DNA from: a virus
DNA length: 64,000 nt
Reading direction: 5' to 3' (one strand)
Virus record (IMG/VR): IMGVR_UViG_3300017917_002068
Span: 62,001-126,000 of that record
Shown: positions 22,855 to 31,012 of the stretch, in pieces
Layout of the letters: every line of letters starts with the position of its first letter
How positions within the stretch are numbered: position 1 is the first letter of the stretch
Position numbers and translations under genes: made by a program
Notes under the pieces: model-generated
Told to the model about the DNA's origin: nothing
The model's database searches: none
The model's input: only the letters and a program-made list of their open reading frames with translations

Positions 22855-23699
22855 AACTTAAAATTTTCTCTTAATTTTAAATCATACATTTCAATAATTT
22901 TAGAAAAATCAAGATCCTTTTCTACATAGTGTATAATGTCCATTTGTGAAAAAGATCCTATTTTGTAATCATCGACATTGTTAAAATAAAATCCTAAATC
23001 TAAATCCCATTTTGAAATATTCGACTTAAAATTTTGTACCATAGGTTTCATATGTACTATCTTAGGAAACTCTAAAGGATAAGATATTGTGTCAGCCAAA
23101 TCTAAAATCTTAGCCGACAATGAAAAAATTTCATCAGTTCCCATTTCTGGGGGTCGAGGATCATCTAAAAATACATTACAAAATTGTTCCTTATCTTCTG
23201 TAATTCCCTGTACCAAGTTAAAAAAAGAATCTACTAGTAATGATTCTTTTTTAAAGAACGTATATCCAGAATAAAGATTAGGCAGCTTATTAGGAGAATA
23301 TGTTCTCCTGTAATAGTCACTGGTTACAACATCGCCCCGATATGTATAAACTTTAGAAGGAATATAGAGATCTGTATTTTCAACAAAATGGTCAATCCAA
23401 TGACTAGTATCTCTTAGAAATATCATATCTGCATCTAAACATACAGTATGCTTCCATGGAGATATTTTATTCATATAAGACCTACCATCCCAGTGAGATT
23501 TTTTATCCCAATATTCGACTTTATCAAATACCCAGGAAGTTTTAAAAAGATCTAACTTTTCTTGAGAATCGGTTATTAATGCTACATTATCATAACCTTG
23601 CTTTTGTGTTCTTTTTATAGAAAGAGCCAACAAATAAGCCATTAAATGATAATCATGTTTTTCATGATTCGAAACAACTATAAGATATCCAAAACTCAT
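22851..23699 (-). CDS. GT-A glycosyltransferase-like protein
   Basis: A 282-residue protein. YLIVVSNHEKHDYHLMAYLLALSIKRTQ and NVALITDSQEKL (residues 5-50) resemble the nucleotide-binding half of GT-A enzymes; KHTVCLDADMIFLRDTSHW (about 82-100) holds the D-x-D. A second segment LEFPKIVHMKPMVQNF (about 211-226) contains the H often coordinating the metal in GT8-type enzymes. The next gene upstream is a weak paralogue. Donor and acceptor unknown. Confidence 0.75.
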   Translation of the reverse strand: MSFGYLIVVSNHEKHDYHLMAYLLALSIKRTQKQGYDNVALITDSQEKLDLFKTSWVFDKVEYWDKKSHWDGRSYMNKISPWKHTVCLDADMIFLRDTSHWIDHFVENTDLYIPSKVYTYRGDVVTSDYYRRTYSPNKLPNLYSGYTFFKKESLLVDSFFNLVQGITEDKEQFCNVFLDDPRPPEMGTDEIFSLSAKILDLADTISYPLEFPKIVHMKPMVQNFKSNISKWDLDLGFYFNNVDDYKIGSFSQMDIIHYVEKDLDFSKIIEMYDLKLRENFKL

Positions 23700-24514
23700 G
23701 ATAGTAGTTCATCCTTGAAATTTAAAATGTCTAACTTATTCATCAAGTGAATGTCCGAGTCTTGTATAGTCAGTATTGAATCGTTTCCTTTTAATAATAA
23801 TTTAAACTTTGAATCCTTTACCGATATTATTTTTTCTTCTTGTAAAGAAAAGTTTAAAGGCGGAAGAGAAATTCTATTAGTATCTTGACAATATAACATG
23901 TGTTCAGCTATCGTGAATGCTATATCGTTTCTGTACTGAAAGGGGATAAAGTTGTATATGTCTGAATAATAAACATAATTTTCTTTGATATGTTTAACAA
24001 GATCGAAAAAAATTTCTGCCGACGGAGACTTGTCGAACATGATAGCAGTAGCCCATTTTAATCGGGGGCCGATATCAGATATTTTTAAGTCCGGATCTTC
24101 TAATCTATGTCCTGCATGATCAATCATCGATTCACATAGAATAACATCTTGATCAATTTCCCAATATTGGTTAAACCTATCTGTATAGATTAGTAAATCC
24201 GAGTCAATTAATAAAGTTTTATCGTACGGAGTTAAACGAAACACATCTGGTCTGTTAAAGTTTAAAAAATTATCAACAACTTTACCGTCGATCGTTCGAA
24301 TATTTCCAGACTCGGGTTTTTCAGTAACTATAATCTTGTCAAATTCTTGATTAACATCAAAATTAGATTTTAAATTTTCTAGTGTATGTGAATCAGTAAC
24401 TAGCGAAACAGGAGTTGCTAAATGTTTTCGAGCTAGCCTGGCTGATATAACAGAGATGGTAGAATAGGAAATTTGCTCATTGTCATGAGCGACTATTAGT
24501 ATTCCTCTATTCAT
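23696..24514 (-). CDS. GT-A-like glycosyltransferase-related protein
   Basis: A 272-residue protein resembling its downstream neighbour: RGILIVAHDNEQISYSTISVISARLARK then VSLVTDSHTLENL, and DKTLLIDSDLLIYTDRFNQYW with DSD as the metal/nucleotide motif. A late segment SDIHLMNKLDIL sits where the neighbour has its second motif. Both are shorter than typical GT8 proteins. It is coupled to the genes either side by four-base overlaps. Confidence 0.68.
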   Translation of the reverse strand: MNRGILIVAHDNEQISYSTISVISARLARKHLATPVSLVTDSHTLENLKSNFDVNQEFDKIIVTEKPESGNIRTIDGKVVDNFLNFNRPDVFRLTPYDKTLLIDSDLLIYTDRFNQYWEIDQDVILCESMIDHAGHRLEDPDLKISDIGPRLKWATAIMFDKSPSAEIFFDLVKHIKENYVYYSDIYNFIPFQYRNDIAFTIAEHMLYCQDTNRISLPPLNFSLQEEKIISVKDSKFKLLLKGNDSILTIQDSDIHLMNKLDILNFKDELLS

Positions 24515-24861
24515 AGTTTGCTTAGATCTTTAACTGATCGGGCTTTTTTTAATTCTTCTACTTTATCTACATAGGAATAGGTTGCAGAAAAATATCTATC
24601 CAATATTGTAGAATGGAATTCTACAACATTTTTAATTATCGTTGGATTTTTATTTGCGTCAAGTACTGGAACATTTTCAATCCTATCACTGTCAATTAAA
24701 AATTTAGTAAAATTGATTAAACTTTGATCAATTTTAAAAATTCCGCCGTTATACCCAAAAGTAAGATCTGAATCTAATTTTTCTTTCAAATATTGACGTT
24801 GTACTGTTAAAGATTTATGGTAGTCTGCGAATTCAAGAGCCGATTGTATTTTTTCATTCAT
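24511..24861 (-). CDS. Small conserved phage protein, first gene of the cluster
   Basis: A 116-residue, charged, helical protein starting MNEKIQSALEFADYHKSLTV. A central motif FGYNGGIFKIDQSLINFTKF and the terminal RSVKDLSKL are typical of a small family in T4-like aquatic phages. No catalytic residues are evident. Its ATG lies six bases after a sigma70-like promoter, so it may be translated leaderless. As first gene it may regulate or support the enzymes behind it. Confidence 0.68.
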   Translation of the reverse strand: MNEKIQSALEFADYHKSLTVQRQYLKEKLDSDLTFGYNGGIFKIDQSLINFTKFLIDSDRIENVPVLDANKNPTIIKNVVEFHSTILDRYFSATYSYVDKVEELKKARSVKDLSKL

Positions 24862-24867
24862 AACTAT

Positions 24868-24896
24868 ATCCTAACATATTATATATGTTATGTCAA
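24868..24896 (-). promoter_or_regulatory. Sigma70-like promoter of the glycan/radical SAM cluster
   Basis: On the - strand TTGACA (24896-24891), a spacer of 17 and TAGGAT (24873-24868) are followed after six bases by the ATG at 24861. The -35 is perfect, the -10 matches four of six. The spacing and distance to the ATG equal those of the other leaderless promoters in this window. The spacer is palindromic (separate entry). Confidence 0.6.
24872..24890. repeat. Perfect inverted repeat in promoter spacer
   Basis: TAACATAT and ATATGTTA (8-base arms, 24872-24879 and 24883-24890) with a 3-base centre. It fills the space between the -35 and -10 hexamers of the cluster promoter, the position of many repressor operators. 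It is too AT-rich for a strong terminator, and no U-tract follows, but an end-of-transcript role for the fibre operon cannot be excluded. Confidence 0.65.
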
Positions 24897-24910
24897 GAGG
24901 CATGAAGAAA

Positions 24911-26068
24911 TTATGAAGCAGTAATTGAAGTTGGAGCTATAACTATCGAAGAGAATGGATAAGATAATTCAATGTCATTTCTTGTATAATAAAATATGTA
25001 AGCGATACTAACATCTGCTGTTACTGCTTCGGCAAAAATATTAGCATGAGCATCTACCAATGTAATATCAAATCGGATACGTCTTTCAGTGATAGCTCTA
25101 TGAGTTATTCTTAGATAATTGGTTGCATATGCGCCTGTTCCGGTTCTTTCAAATATGATTCTATCAACAGAGTCGGCACTATAAAATCCAGCAGTCGTCC
25201 AGGTACCTGGTCTATTACCCATATTGGCATTACTATCTGCGCCGTAATTAACCGGAGTATTATCTAAAATTGCTGCCCAGGATAAATCTTTGAGTCTATT
25301 ATTACCGGCCGATTGAGCGGCGCCTGCATTAATATCAAATTGAACATATCCGCCCGTATTAAAATACTGTCTAGCTGCGTCTCTGCTAGGCCATTCAACT
25401 TCGAGCCTAAAAGATAAGGTTCCGGTCCAGTTAGCAGTAAAGTTTGCAGGACTTGAACCTGGTTGATTTGAGAAGAAATCGCCTAGAAAATATTTTTGGG
25501 TGGCACAGGTATTAGCTAGAGTAAAGAATGCATCATATACATTATAGTTTATAGGTGTTCCTCTAACTAATACCGGCAATTCACCTGCAGCAGTTCCGTT
25601 AGCAACTTCAAACCCAGTCTGATGTTTTCTAACTTTAGCCAGATCAGTACGTAACCTATTAAATTGATTAGCCGATACAACAAACTGTTGAATGCGACCA
25701 GTTTGTCCTGTTTGCCATGCTGAATATTCTCTAGTATCTATGTTAATTATAAATGTAAATGTAGTCACCGAAACAACCACAGCATATTTGTCGTTTAACT
25801 GCGTCATTCCAGCACCGATACTATCGATGTAGATAATTTCTCCGGATACTAAATTATGAGCAGTTGATGTTGTTACTGTTGCCTGCGAAGCATTAGAAAC
25901 CTGTGATATAACAGCAGACGAAAATGGATATTGTTCAGAAACAATAACAGTCTGTCCATAACCTGTTCCAATAGGAATTGAACCTGATTGTGGTCCTATC
26001 AAAGATGCTATTGTTGTTTGAATTGCATTATATTCTGAAAATAAAATTGGTGACCCAAGACTTGCCAT
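24911..26068 (-). CDS. Virion structural protein (tail-associated)
   Basis: A 385-residue protein, last of the late structural unit. Residues 55-115 (SQATVTTSTAHNLVSGEIIY, GMTQLNDKYAVVVSVTTFTF) match a beta module often annotated in phage structural proteins as FCCH-like. The C-terminal half is beta-rich with LEVEWPSRDAARQYFNTGGYVQFDIN. Expected outside the cell as part of the tail or fibres. AAGGAT precedes the ATG. No enzyme motif. Confidence 0.72.
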   Translation of the reverse strand: MASLGSPILFSEYNAIQTTIASLIGPQSGSIPIGTGYGQTVIVSEQYPFSSAVISQVSNASQATVTTSTAHNLVSGEIIYIDSIGAGMTQLNDKYAVVVSVTTFTFIINIDTREYSAWQTGQTGRIQQFVVSANQFNRLRTDLAKVRKHQTGFEVANGTAAGELPVLVRGTPINYNVYDAFFTLANTCATQKYFLGDFFSNQPGSSPANFTANWTGTLSFRLEVEWPSRDAARQYFNTGGYVQFDINAGAAQSAGNNRLKDLSWAAILDNTPVNYGADSNANMGNRPGTWTTAGFYSADSVDRIIFERTGTGAYATNYLRITHRAITERRIRFDITLVDAHANIFAEAVTADVSIAYIFYYTRNDIELSYPFSSIVIAPTSITAS

Positions 26069-26077
26069 TTTTTATCC

Positions 26078-27862
26078 TTATAGTATTATCGCTTCGACTA
26101 ATTTAATGTCAGTAGATTCATTAGATTCTAACGAAATAGCGAATACATCGCCAGTCTGGTGATGTGTTGCAGCAATAGCATAGCCTGTGTCTGTCGCTAC
26201 TAAACGTTGTCCTTTTTTAACAGATCCGATTACTTTCACTGGAACTCGACCTTTTAATGCAACTGCTTGTCCTTCGGCTTCAGAATTCATTAAATATGCA
26301 GGATTTGCAGAAATAACTCCTATCGCTCTATCACCAAATTTAGCTGCTGTCACTTCCTGTTCTCCACCTACGCTGATTACGGTCCCTACTTCATAGTCTT
26401 TATCAGTTTTATATATTTCAGCAAGGTCAGCATAGTTAGCAGATGTGGCTGTTCCGTTGAAGAATCTAGCTTCAACATCACCAGCTAAATTTCTAAGTAC
26501 TACTGAATTTGGAATTTTATTAATTGACGGGGTTTTTCCGTCTAATTTTAAAGCGTCTGAAGCTATTCCATCAAATTGAATAGCTTTAATCACTCCGCTA
26601 GCATCTCTAATTGGAATAGTAACTCCAGTGGGATTTGATTCAGACGAAGGAAGATAACCAGCTAATCTCAGAGAATCTAAAGAACTTCCAGATTGGCCTG
26701 AACAATCTCCTACTACGTTTCCGACTAGATTACCGTTGAATATTTTATTAACAGAATCGTATGCAGTTTGCCCAGATGAATCTCGTAAATTTCCTTGATG
26801 AATTCCTGTAGTGTTTCCTGTTACATTTCCTGTTAAATTACCAAACAGACTAGTTCCATGAATTTCTTTCCAGGTACGAAGTGCTGATCCTAAACTAACT
26901 CTATTAGTTTGTCCTGGGGCAATAGTTACCGCAGGATATGCTGTAGCCAATGCTCCTGTAAAAGCAGTTCTTGTGATGATAAACATATCATCGAAATCTT
27001 CAGTAGAACCTGCATTACTGATTCGAACTCTAATAGGTCCGTTATTTAAATTTTGTATAATAGGAGAAGAACTAGCAATACTGATGCCTAGATCATTTCT
27101 ATCGCCAACAGTTAGACCTGCATCAGAAAAAGAAGTTCTTGAAGTAAAACCAACATTATTACCAGACCGTAACACGTATTGGCTAGCTGGTTGGCCGCCC
27201 AATCTATCAGAATCTGTAGCTGTACCGTAAAATTTAAAATTACCTTGGCTACGTCCCGTAGATGACGAAACTGAATTTAGTGTTACTCCTGGAGAGACTC
27301 TGTTATCCGCTGCGGAAAAACCGCTGATCTGATTAGTGTCTGATAGGCTAAAAGCAGCATCATTACTGAATATCGCTGTTGTAACACCATTTACTACAGC
27401 TCTTAATATAACATGAGATCCGCCTTGAGTATCTTTTACCGTTTGTGTGATTAATTGAGATGTACCAAAACCTGGAGCACTCTGAGGACCAACTAGAACA
27501 AATGTAGAACCTGTCCATACTGATACTTGGCTGGTCGTCGAATCATACCAAAGATCACCTTGTGTTAAACCTGTAGGAGGTGTTTCAGAAACTTCTGGGC
27601 CCGACGCTGTTTTAAATTTTAATCCGTCATAAAACTTTAGTTTTTTAGTTCCACTGTCATACCAAATTTGACCAGTGATTGGTTTGCTAGGCGGAATAGT
27701 ATTAGAAAAGTTTTCTAAAAGATACAAAAAGTTTTCATTTTGTACTTCGCCGTATCCAGCATAATTTTGTCCGATAAATCTTAGATCGGTTGAATTATCA
27801 ACCGTGCCCGGAGCTACACTGGTTAAAAAAGTTCCATTATATCTATCTACTCTGTATGACAT
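26078..27862 (-). CDS. Tail-fibre-like protein, paralogue 5 of the fibre set
   Basis: A 594-residue protein. Its N-terminal 200 residues are the shared module (YAGYGEVQNENFLYLLENF, ITGQIWYD, LWYDSTTSQVSVW, LVGPQSAPGFGTSQLI). The middle has GN-x-TG repeats (LTGNVTGNTTG). The C-terminal 120 residues (NYADLAEIYKTDKDYEVGTV, AIGVISANPAYLMN, VALKGRVPVKV) resemble the phage chaperone-type G2 domain that helps trimer folding. It has its own late promoter. Confidence 0.78.
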   Translation of the reverse strand: MSYRVDRYNGTFLTSVAPGTVDNSTDLRFIGQNYAGYGEVQNENFLYLLENFSNTIPPSKPITGQIWYDSGTKKLKFYDGLKFKTASGPEVSETPPTGLTQGDLWYDSTTSQVSVWTGSTFVLVGPQSAPGFGTSQLITQTVKDTQGGSHVILRAVVNGVTTAIFSNDAAFSLSDTNQISGFSAADNRVSPGVTLNSVSSSTGRSQGNFKFYGTATDSDRLGGQPASQYVLRSGNNVGFTSRTSFSDAGLTVGDRNDLGISIASSSPIIQNLNNGPIRVRISNAGSTEDFDDMFIITRTAFTGALATAYPAVTIAPGQTNRVSLGSALRTWKEIHGTSLFGNLTGNVTGNTTGIHQGNLRDSSGQTAYDSVNKIFNGNLVGNVVGDCSGQSGSSLDSLRLAGYLPSSESNPTGVTIPIRDASGVIKAIQFDGIASDALKLDGKTPSINKIPNSVVLRNLAGDVEARFFNGTATSANYADLAEIYKTDKDYEVGTVISVGGEQEVTAAKFGDRAIGVISANPAYLMNSEAEGQAVALKGRVPVKVIGSVKKGQRLVATDTGYAIAATHHQTGDVFAISLESNESTDIKLVEAIIL

Positions 27863-27880
27863 GGTTATTTCCGTTTCGTT

Positions 27881-27888
27881 TATTTATC
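27881..27888 (-). promoter_or_regulatory. Late promoter (GATAAATA)
   Basis: On the - strand GATAAATA fits NATAAATA. The start site would lie near 27875, giving a 13-base leader (AACGGAAATAACC) before the fibre ATG at 27862. It lies between the small gene at 27897-28361 and this fibre gene, so that fibre can be made separately. Confidence 0.6.
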
Positions 27889-27896
27889 GGTAAATT

Positions 27897-28361
27897 TTAC
27901 TCTAAAGTTTGTCTTTTTAAAGCCATTTCTTTTTCTTCTTCTAAAGAAACCCAGGTATAAGCTTCGGTATTATTTGCATAAACTTGTTTTTGCTCTTGAT
28001 ACTGAGATCTAACTGTATCTAAATAATCCTTTAATTCTATAAATTCTGGGGTTTTTTCTATATTTGATCGAGCTAACATGTCTAAAATTATATTAATTTG
28101 TGTATGTATAGGAAATCTATCTAATACAGTTACATTGGTGTTATATCGAATATAAGACTCAGTTATTAAAGGTTTATCTGCTTTAGATCTAATCTCCCCT
28201 GTAGCGAAATCACCGTACCAGTAGTCTCCTCTGATTGGATCTATATCTACTGTTTTTACAAGAAAGTTAGTTAGATCTAATTTAGACTTATCTGTTTCTT
28301 GAGGAATTTCTCCAAGAAAAACTCCAGTGCTTTTTAAAAATAATAAATCTACTGTTTTCAT
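27897..28361 (-). CDS. Small protein between fibre genes, unknown
   Basis: A 154-residue protein, one base from the oxygenase gene upstream. The N-terminal half is beta-rich (KTVDLLFLKSTGVFLGEIPQ, GDYWYGDFATGEIRSKADKP) and the C-terminal half helical (KDYLDTVRSQYQEQKQVYAN). Small proteins lying between fibre genes are often assembly chaperones; no defined family is recognised here. Confidence 0.62.
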   Translation of the reverse strand: MKTVDLLFLKSTGVFLGEIPQETDKSKLDLTNFLVKTVDIDPIRGDYWYGDFATGEIRSKADKPLITESYIRYNTNVTVLDRFPIHTQINIILDMLARSNIEKTPEFIELKDYLDTVRSQYQEQKQVYANNTEAYTWVSLEEEKEMALKRQTLE

Positions 28362-28362
28362 T

Positions 28363-28863
28363 TTATTGTCCTATATTTCCCCAAGCTAAAACTAGACTAT
28401 ACTTGGGATTTTCATCTTCTTCTATTTTGGTTACAGCATGTTCTAAATATATTGGCATTTCTAAAAAAGAACCGGGTTCTTCATCGACAAGGTGACTATT
28501 TCCTTGTTCATCAAACCACTGAAAGTGTGGTCTATCACTTCTTAAAAATATCAATTTAAATTTCCAATAACCACCGGCGCTGTCCTTATGTCTTAAAAGA
28601 TAATCTCCCGGATCATATCTGTTTATAGTAAAACTTGTTATCGTTCGCTTGTCATCCGGAATCGTAGAAAAAATTGCATCAACTAATTTTTCACTCATGT
28701 TAAAATGAAAAAGACTTTTTAATTTACTATCACCATAAGCTGTAGAAAAATTATATTGCTTGCCAGGTTGTCTATCAGAAAATTTATCTCTGTGATCTTC
28801 TACCAGAGATAAAATTTCATCGACATTAGTTAGATAATTTTTCACTAGATTAACCCGATACAT
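28363..28863 (-). CDS. 2-oxoglutarate/Fe(II)-dependent oxygenase
   Basis: A 166-residue member of the prolyl-4-hydroxylase-like 2OG oxygenases. The iron ligands are H and D of RHKD (about residues 99-102) and the later H of EHAVTKI (about 144), and KYSLVLAWG supplies the 2-oxoglutarate-binding basic residue. YDPGDYLLRHKDSAGGYWKF is typical of phage members. These enzymes hydroxylate proteins or nucleic acids; its place between tail-fibre genes suggests a fibre side-chain as target, by inference only. It overlaps the fibre gene upstream by 14 bases. Confidence 0.85.
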   Translation of the reverse strand: MYRVNLVKNYLTNVDEILSLVEDHRDKFSDRQPGKQYNFSTAYGDSKLKSLFHFNMSEKLVDAIFSTIPDDKRTITSFTINRYDPGDYLLRHKDSAGGYWKFKLIFLRSDRPHFQWFDEQGNSHLVDEEPGSFLEMPIYLEHAVTKIEEDENPKYSLVLAWGNIGQ

Positions 28864-30637
28864 ATTCCCAACTTGTTCCTAACGAATTTACTCTAAACAC
28901 TAAATCATTATTTCTTAATGGATTCGCAATAGTAGCAGTACCTGTACCAATTGATGTAACAAAGGAAACACTAATCCAACCGCCTACTGAATATGGAATT
29001 GTAACGCTAGCCGAAGAATATTCAGATCCTGCAATTCTAGCAGTTTGTCCCGGTTGATAGTTTGCCACTGGAGCAAGAGTGTTTAACAAAGTTGCGATGC
29101 CATTAACCGATAAACCTTTTGTATCTAATGAAAACACCAAAGGTTTGGATAGATAAAATGTTTCTGCATATTCTTCTACATATTGTTTTGTTGCAGCATG
29201 GTTAGGATTAATCGGAGCGCCAACTAAAGTTAAATAGCCGGTCATGCTACTACCCGACTTCAATACTGCTAGGGGATCATTTACTTCAATATTTTCGCTA
29301 CCATCAAACAATACTCCATTAATTCTTACAGGTGTTAAAAATTTATTTGATGTGCTGGCATTCCCGAGATATGTATAGCCTCCATCTACAGGATCGCCAA
29401 AAGTCTTAGTAGCGTGATTAAATGCTATCCTACCATCAATAGCAAACAAGTCGCCGGTATGATCTCCTTCAGTATCTCCTACTAGATTTCCGGATACATT
29501 TCCGGATACATTGCCAGTCAAATTACCAATAAAATTCTTTGTCAAAGGATTATAAGCTACAGAATTGTCGCTAGCTCGAATTTCACCTTTATGAGATCCA
29601 GTAGAATTGCCCGTTAAATTTCCTTGAAATGTTCCAAGAAAAGTTCCTTGAATACTTCCGGCATTGACCGTATCTGCCCATATAGTTTTCCATCGGGTCG
29701 ATGAGCTTCCAATGTCTTGTGTTAGATCATCTCCAGGCAAAAATCCTTCTGGATTAAAAATATAATCTAGTATTTCAGTATTGTCTTTTATCCTGATTGT
29801 TAGATCAGTACCGGATTGATTTTCGATGACCGGATTATTGCCATTTTCAACCCATAGTCTCAAATCTCCTGGATACGGAGCACCGGGATTATCTCCTTCG
29901 CCTACTGTAAATCCTTCGTCCCCAAATGTCGAACCTACAGGATTTCTTCTAATATAACTAGTTGGTTCCAGCCCGCCTAATCTTTCAGAGTTTGAAGCAG
30001 TTCCCCAATATCTATGAGCTGAGCTTGTTGTGCCGTTAGTACCAGTATTGATTAAGGTAAAACCTTTTTTGATTCTAGTGAAACCAGTAATCGAATCAAT
30101 AATTCCAATGTCAAATTCGTCGTCGGCGATCGTGGCAATTACTGCTCCATCTACGAATACTTTTATAATGGGATATTCAGTGTTTCCGTTGTCTCTTATA
30201 GTTCCAGAAATTAGTCTAGTGTTACCGAACCCGGGAGATTGTTGAGGTCCAACAATTACAAATTCTGTACCGCTCCATACGTTCAGTTGATTTTTATCAC
30301 TATCATACCACAATGTTCCAGCATCTCTCGCTAACAAACTAGTAGGAGGTATAGCATCTACTTCTGTTACTGTTAATGCTCTCCAGTTACTGGTAGCGTC
30401 TCGATATTTTATTCTATTATTAGATTCATCAAACCATAACTGACCAATTATCGGTCTTCTTGGAGATGTTGTTCCTCTAAAATTTTCTAGTATGTGTAGA
30501 AAGTTTTCATTAGTGATTTCGCCATATCCAGCATAATTTTTTCCGATAAGTTTTATATCAGAACTAGTTGAATCAACTGTTTGATCCGGAACCGTTGTAA
30601 AAACTGTTCCATTATATCTATCAATCTGGTATGGCAT
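28850..30637 (-). CDS. Tail-fibre-like protein, paralogue 4 of the fibre set
   Basis: A 595-residue protein with the shared N-terminal module (NYAGYGEITNENFLHILENF, IIGQLWFDESNNRI, LWYDSDKNQLNVW, VGPQQSPGFGNTRLI). Then come QGNLTGNSTG / GNLTGNVSGNVSGNLVGD repeats and a C-terminal domain with an AATKQYVEEYAE helix, seen also in paralogue 3, probably a fibre trimer segment. SD GGAG precedes the ATG. Structural, host-range candidate. Confidence 0.78.
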   Translation of the reverse strand: MPYQIDRYNGTVFTTVPDQTVDSTSSDIKLIGKNYAGYGEITNENFLHILENFRGTTSPRRPIIGQLWFDESNNRIKYRDATSNWRALTVTEVDAIPPTSLLARDAGTLWYDSDKNQLNVWSGTEFVIVGPQQSPGFGNTRLISGTIRDNGNTEYPIIKVFVDGAVIATIADDEFDIGIIDSITGFTRIKKGFTLINTGTNGTTSSAHRYWGTASNSERLGGLEPTSYIRRNPVGSTFGDEGFTVGEGDNPGAPYPGDLRLWVENGNNPVIENQSGTDLTIRIKDNTEILDYIFNPEGFLPGDDLTQDIGSSSTRWKTIWADTVNAGSIQGTFLGTFQGNLTGNSTGSHKGEIRASDNSVAYNPLTKNFIGNLTGNVSGNVSGNLVGDTEGDHTGDLFAIDGRIAFNHATKTFGDPVDGGYTYLGNASTSNKFLTPVRINGVLFDGSENIEVNDPLAVLKSGSSMTGYLTLVGAPINPNHAATKQYVEEYAETFYLSKPLVFSLDTKGLSVNGIATLLNTLAPVANYQPGQTARIAGSEYSSASVTIPYSVGGWISVSFVTSIGTGTATIANPLRNNDLVFRVNSLGTSWEYVSG

Positions 30638-30648
30638 ATTTCGCTCCG

Positions 30649-31008
30649 TTATCCTGTAATGCTTTTAGCTGCTGTTTGTCTTTGATTTTCTAAATCAATA
30701 TATTCTTCTTCAGTCATTGATGTTTCTATGTTTAATACTTTTTCTCTTAGATGTCGTAGAATTTTCCAGTCTGTAGAATTCAAAAATTCTTTCTTTTCAC
30801 TGTTTTCAGTGTATGTCTGCTGATCTAAAATTTGAGATTGTGTTAATGGTTCTACTTTTCTAGTTTCAAGATTAAAATAGTGAGTTTTATTTTCTAATAA
30901 AATGTAATCATTATCAGTTATTTCTGTTATGGAAACAGAGCTCGGAACCAAAGGTTGATAGTTTAATATCGAAATTAATTGGTTATCTTCTATGCATACG
31001 TAATACAT
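30649..31008 (-). CDS. Tail-fibre assembly chaperone-like protein
   Basis: A 119-residue protein. The C-terminal half KEFLNSTDWKILRHLREKVL followed by SMTEEEYIDLENQRQTAAKSI matches the phage tail-assembly chaperone style (a DW, then a helix with LR, then an ending helix). The N-terminal half is a beta module with LLENKTHYFNLETRKVEP. GGAGTT precedes the ATG, which lies in the gap after the preceding fibre gene. The role is inferred from this pattern and from context. Confidence 0.68.
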   Translation of the reverse strand: MYYVCIEDNQLISILNYQPLVPSSVSITEITDNDYILLENKTHYFNLETRKVEPLTQSQILDQQTYTENSEKKEFLNSTDWKILRHLREKVLNIETSMTEEEYIDLENQRQTAAKSITG

Positions 31009-31012
31009 TATA

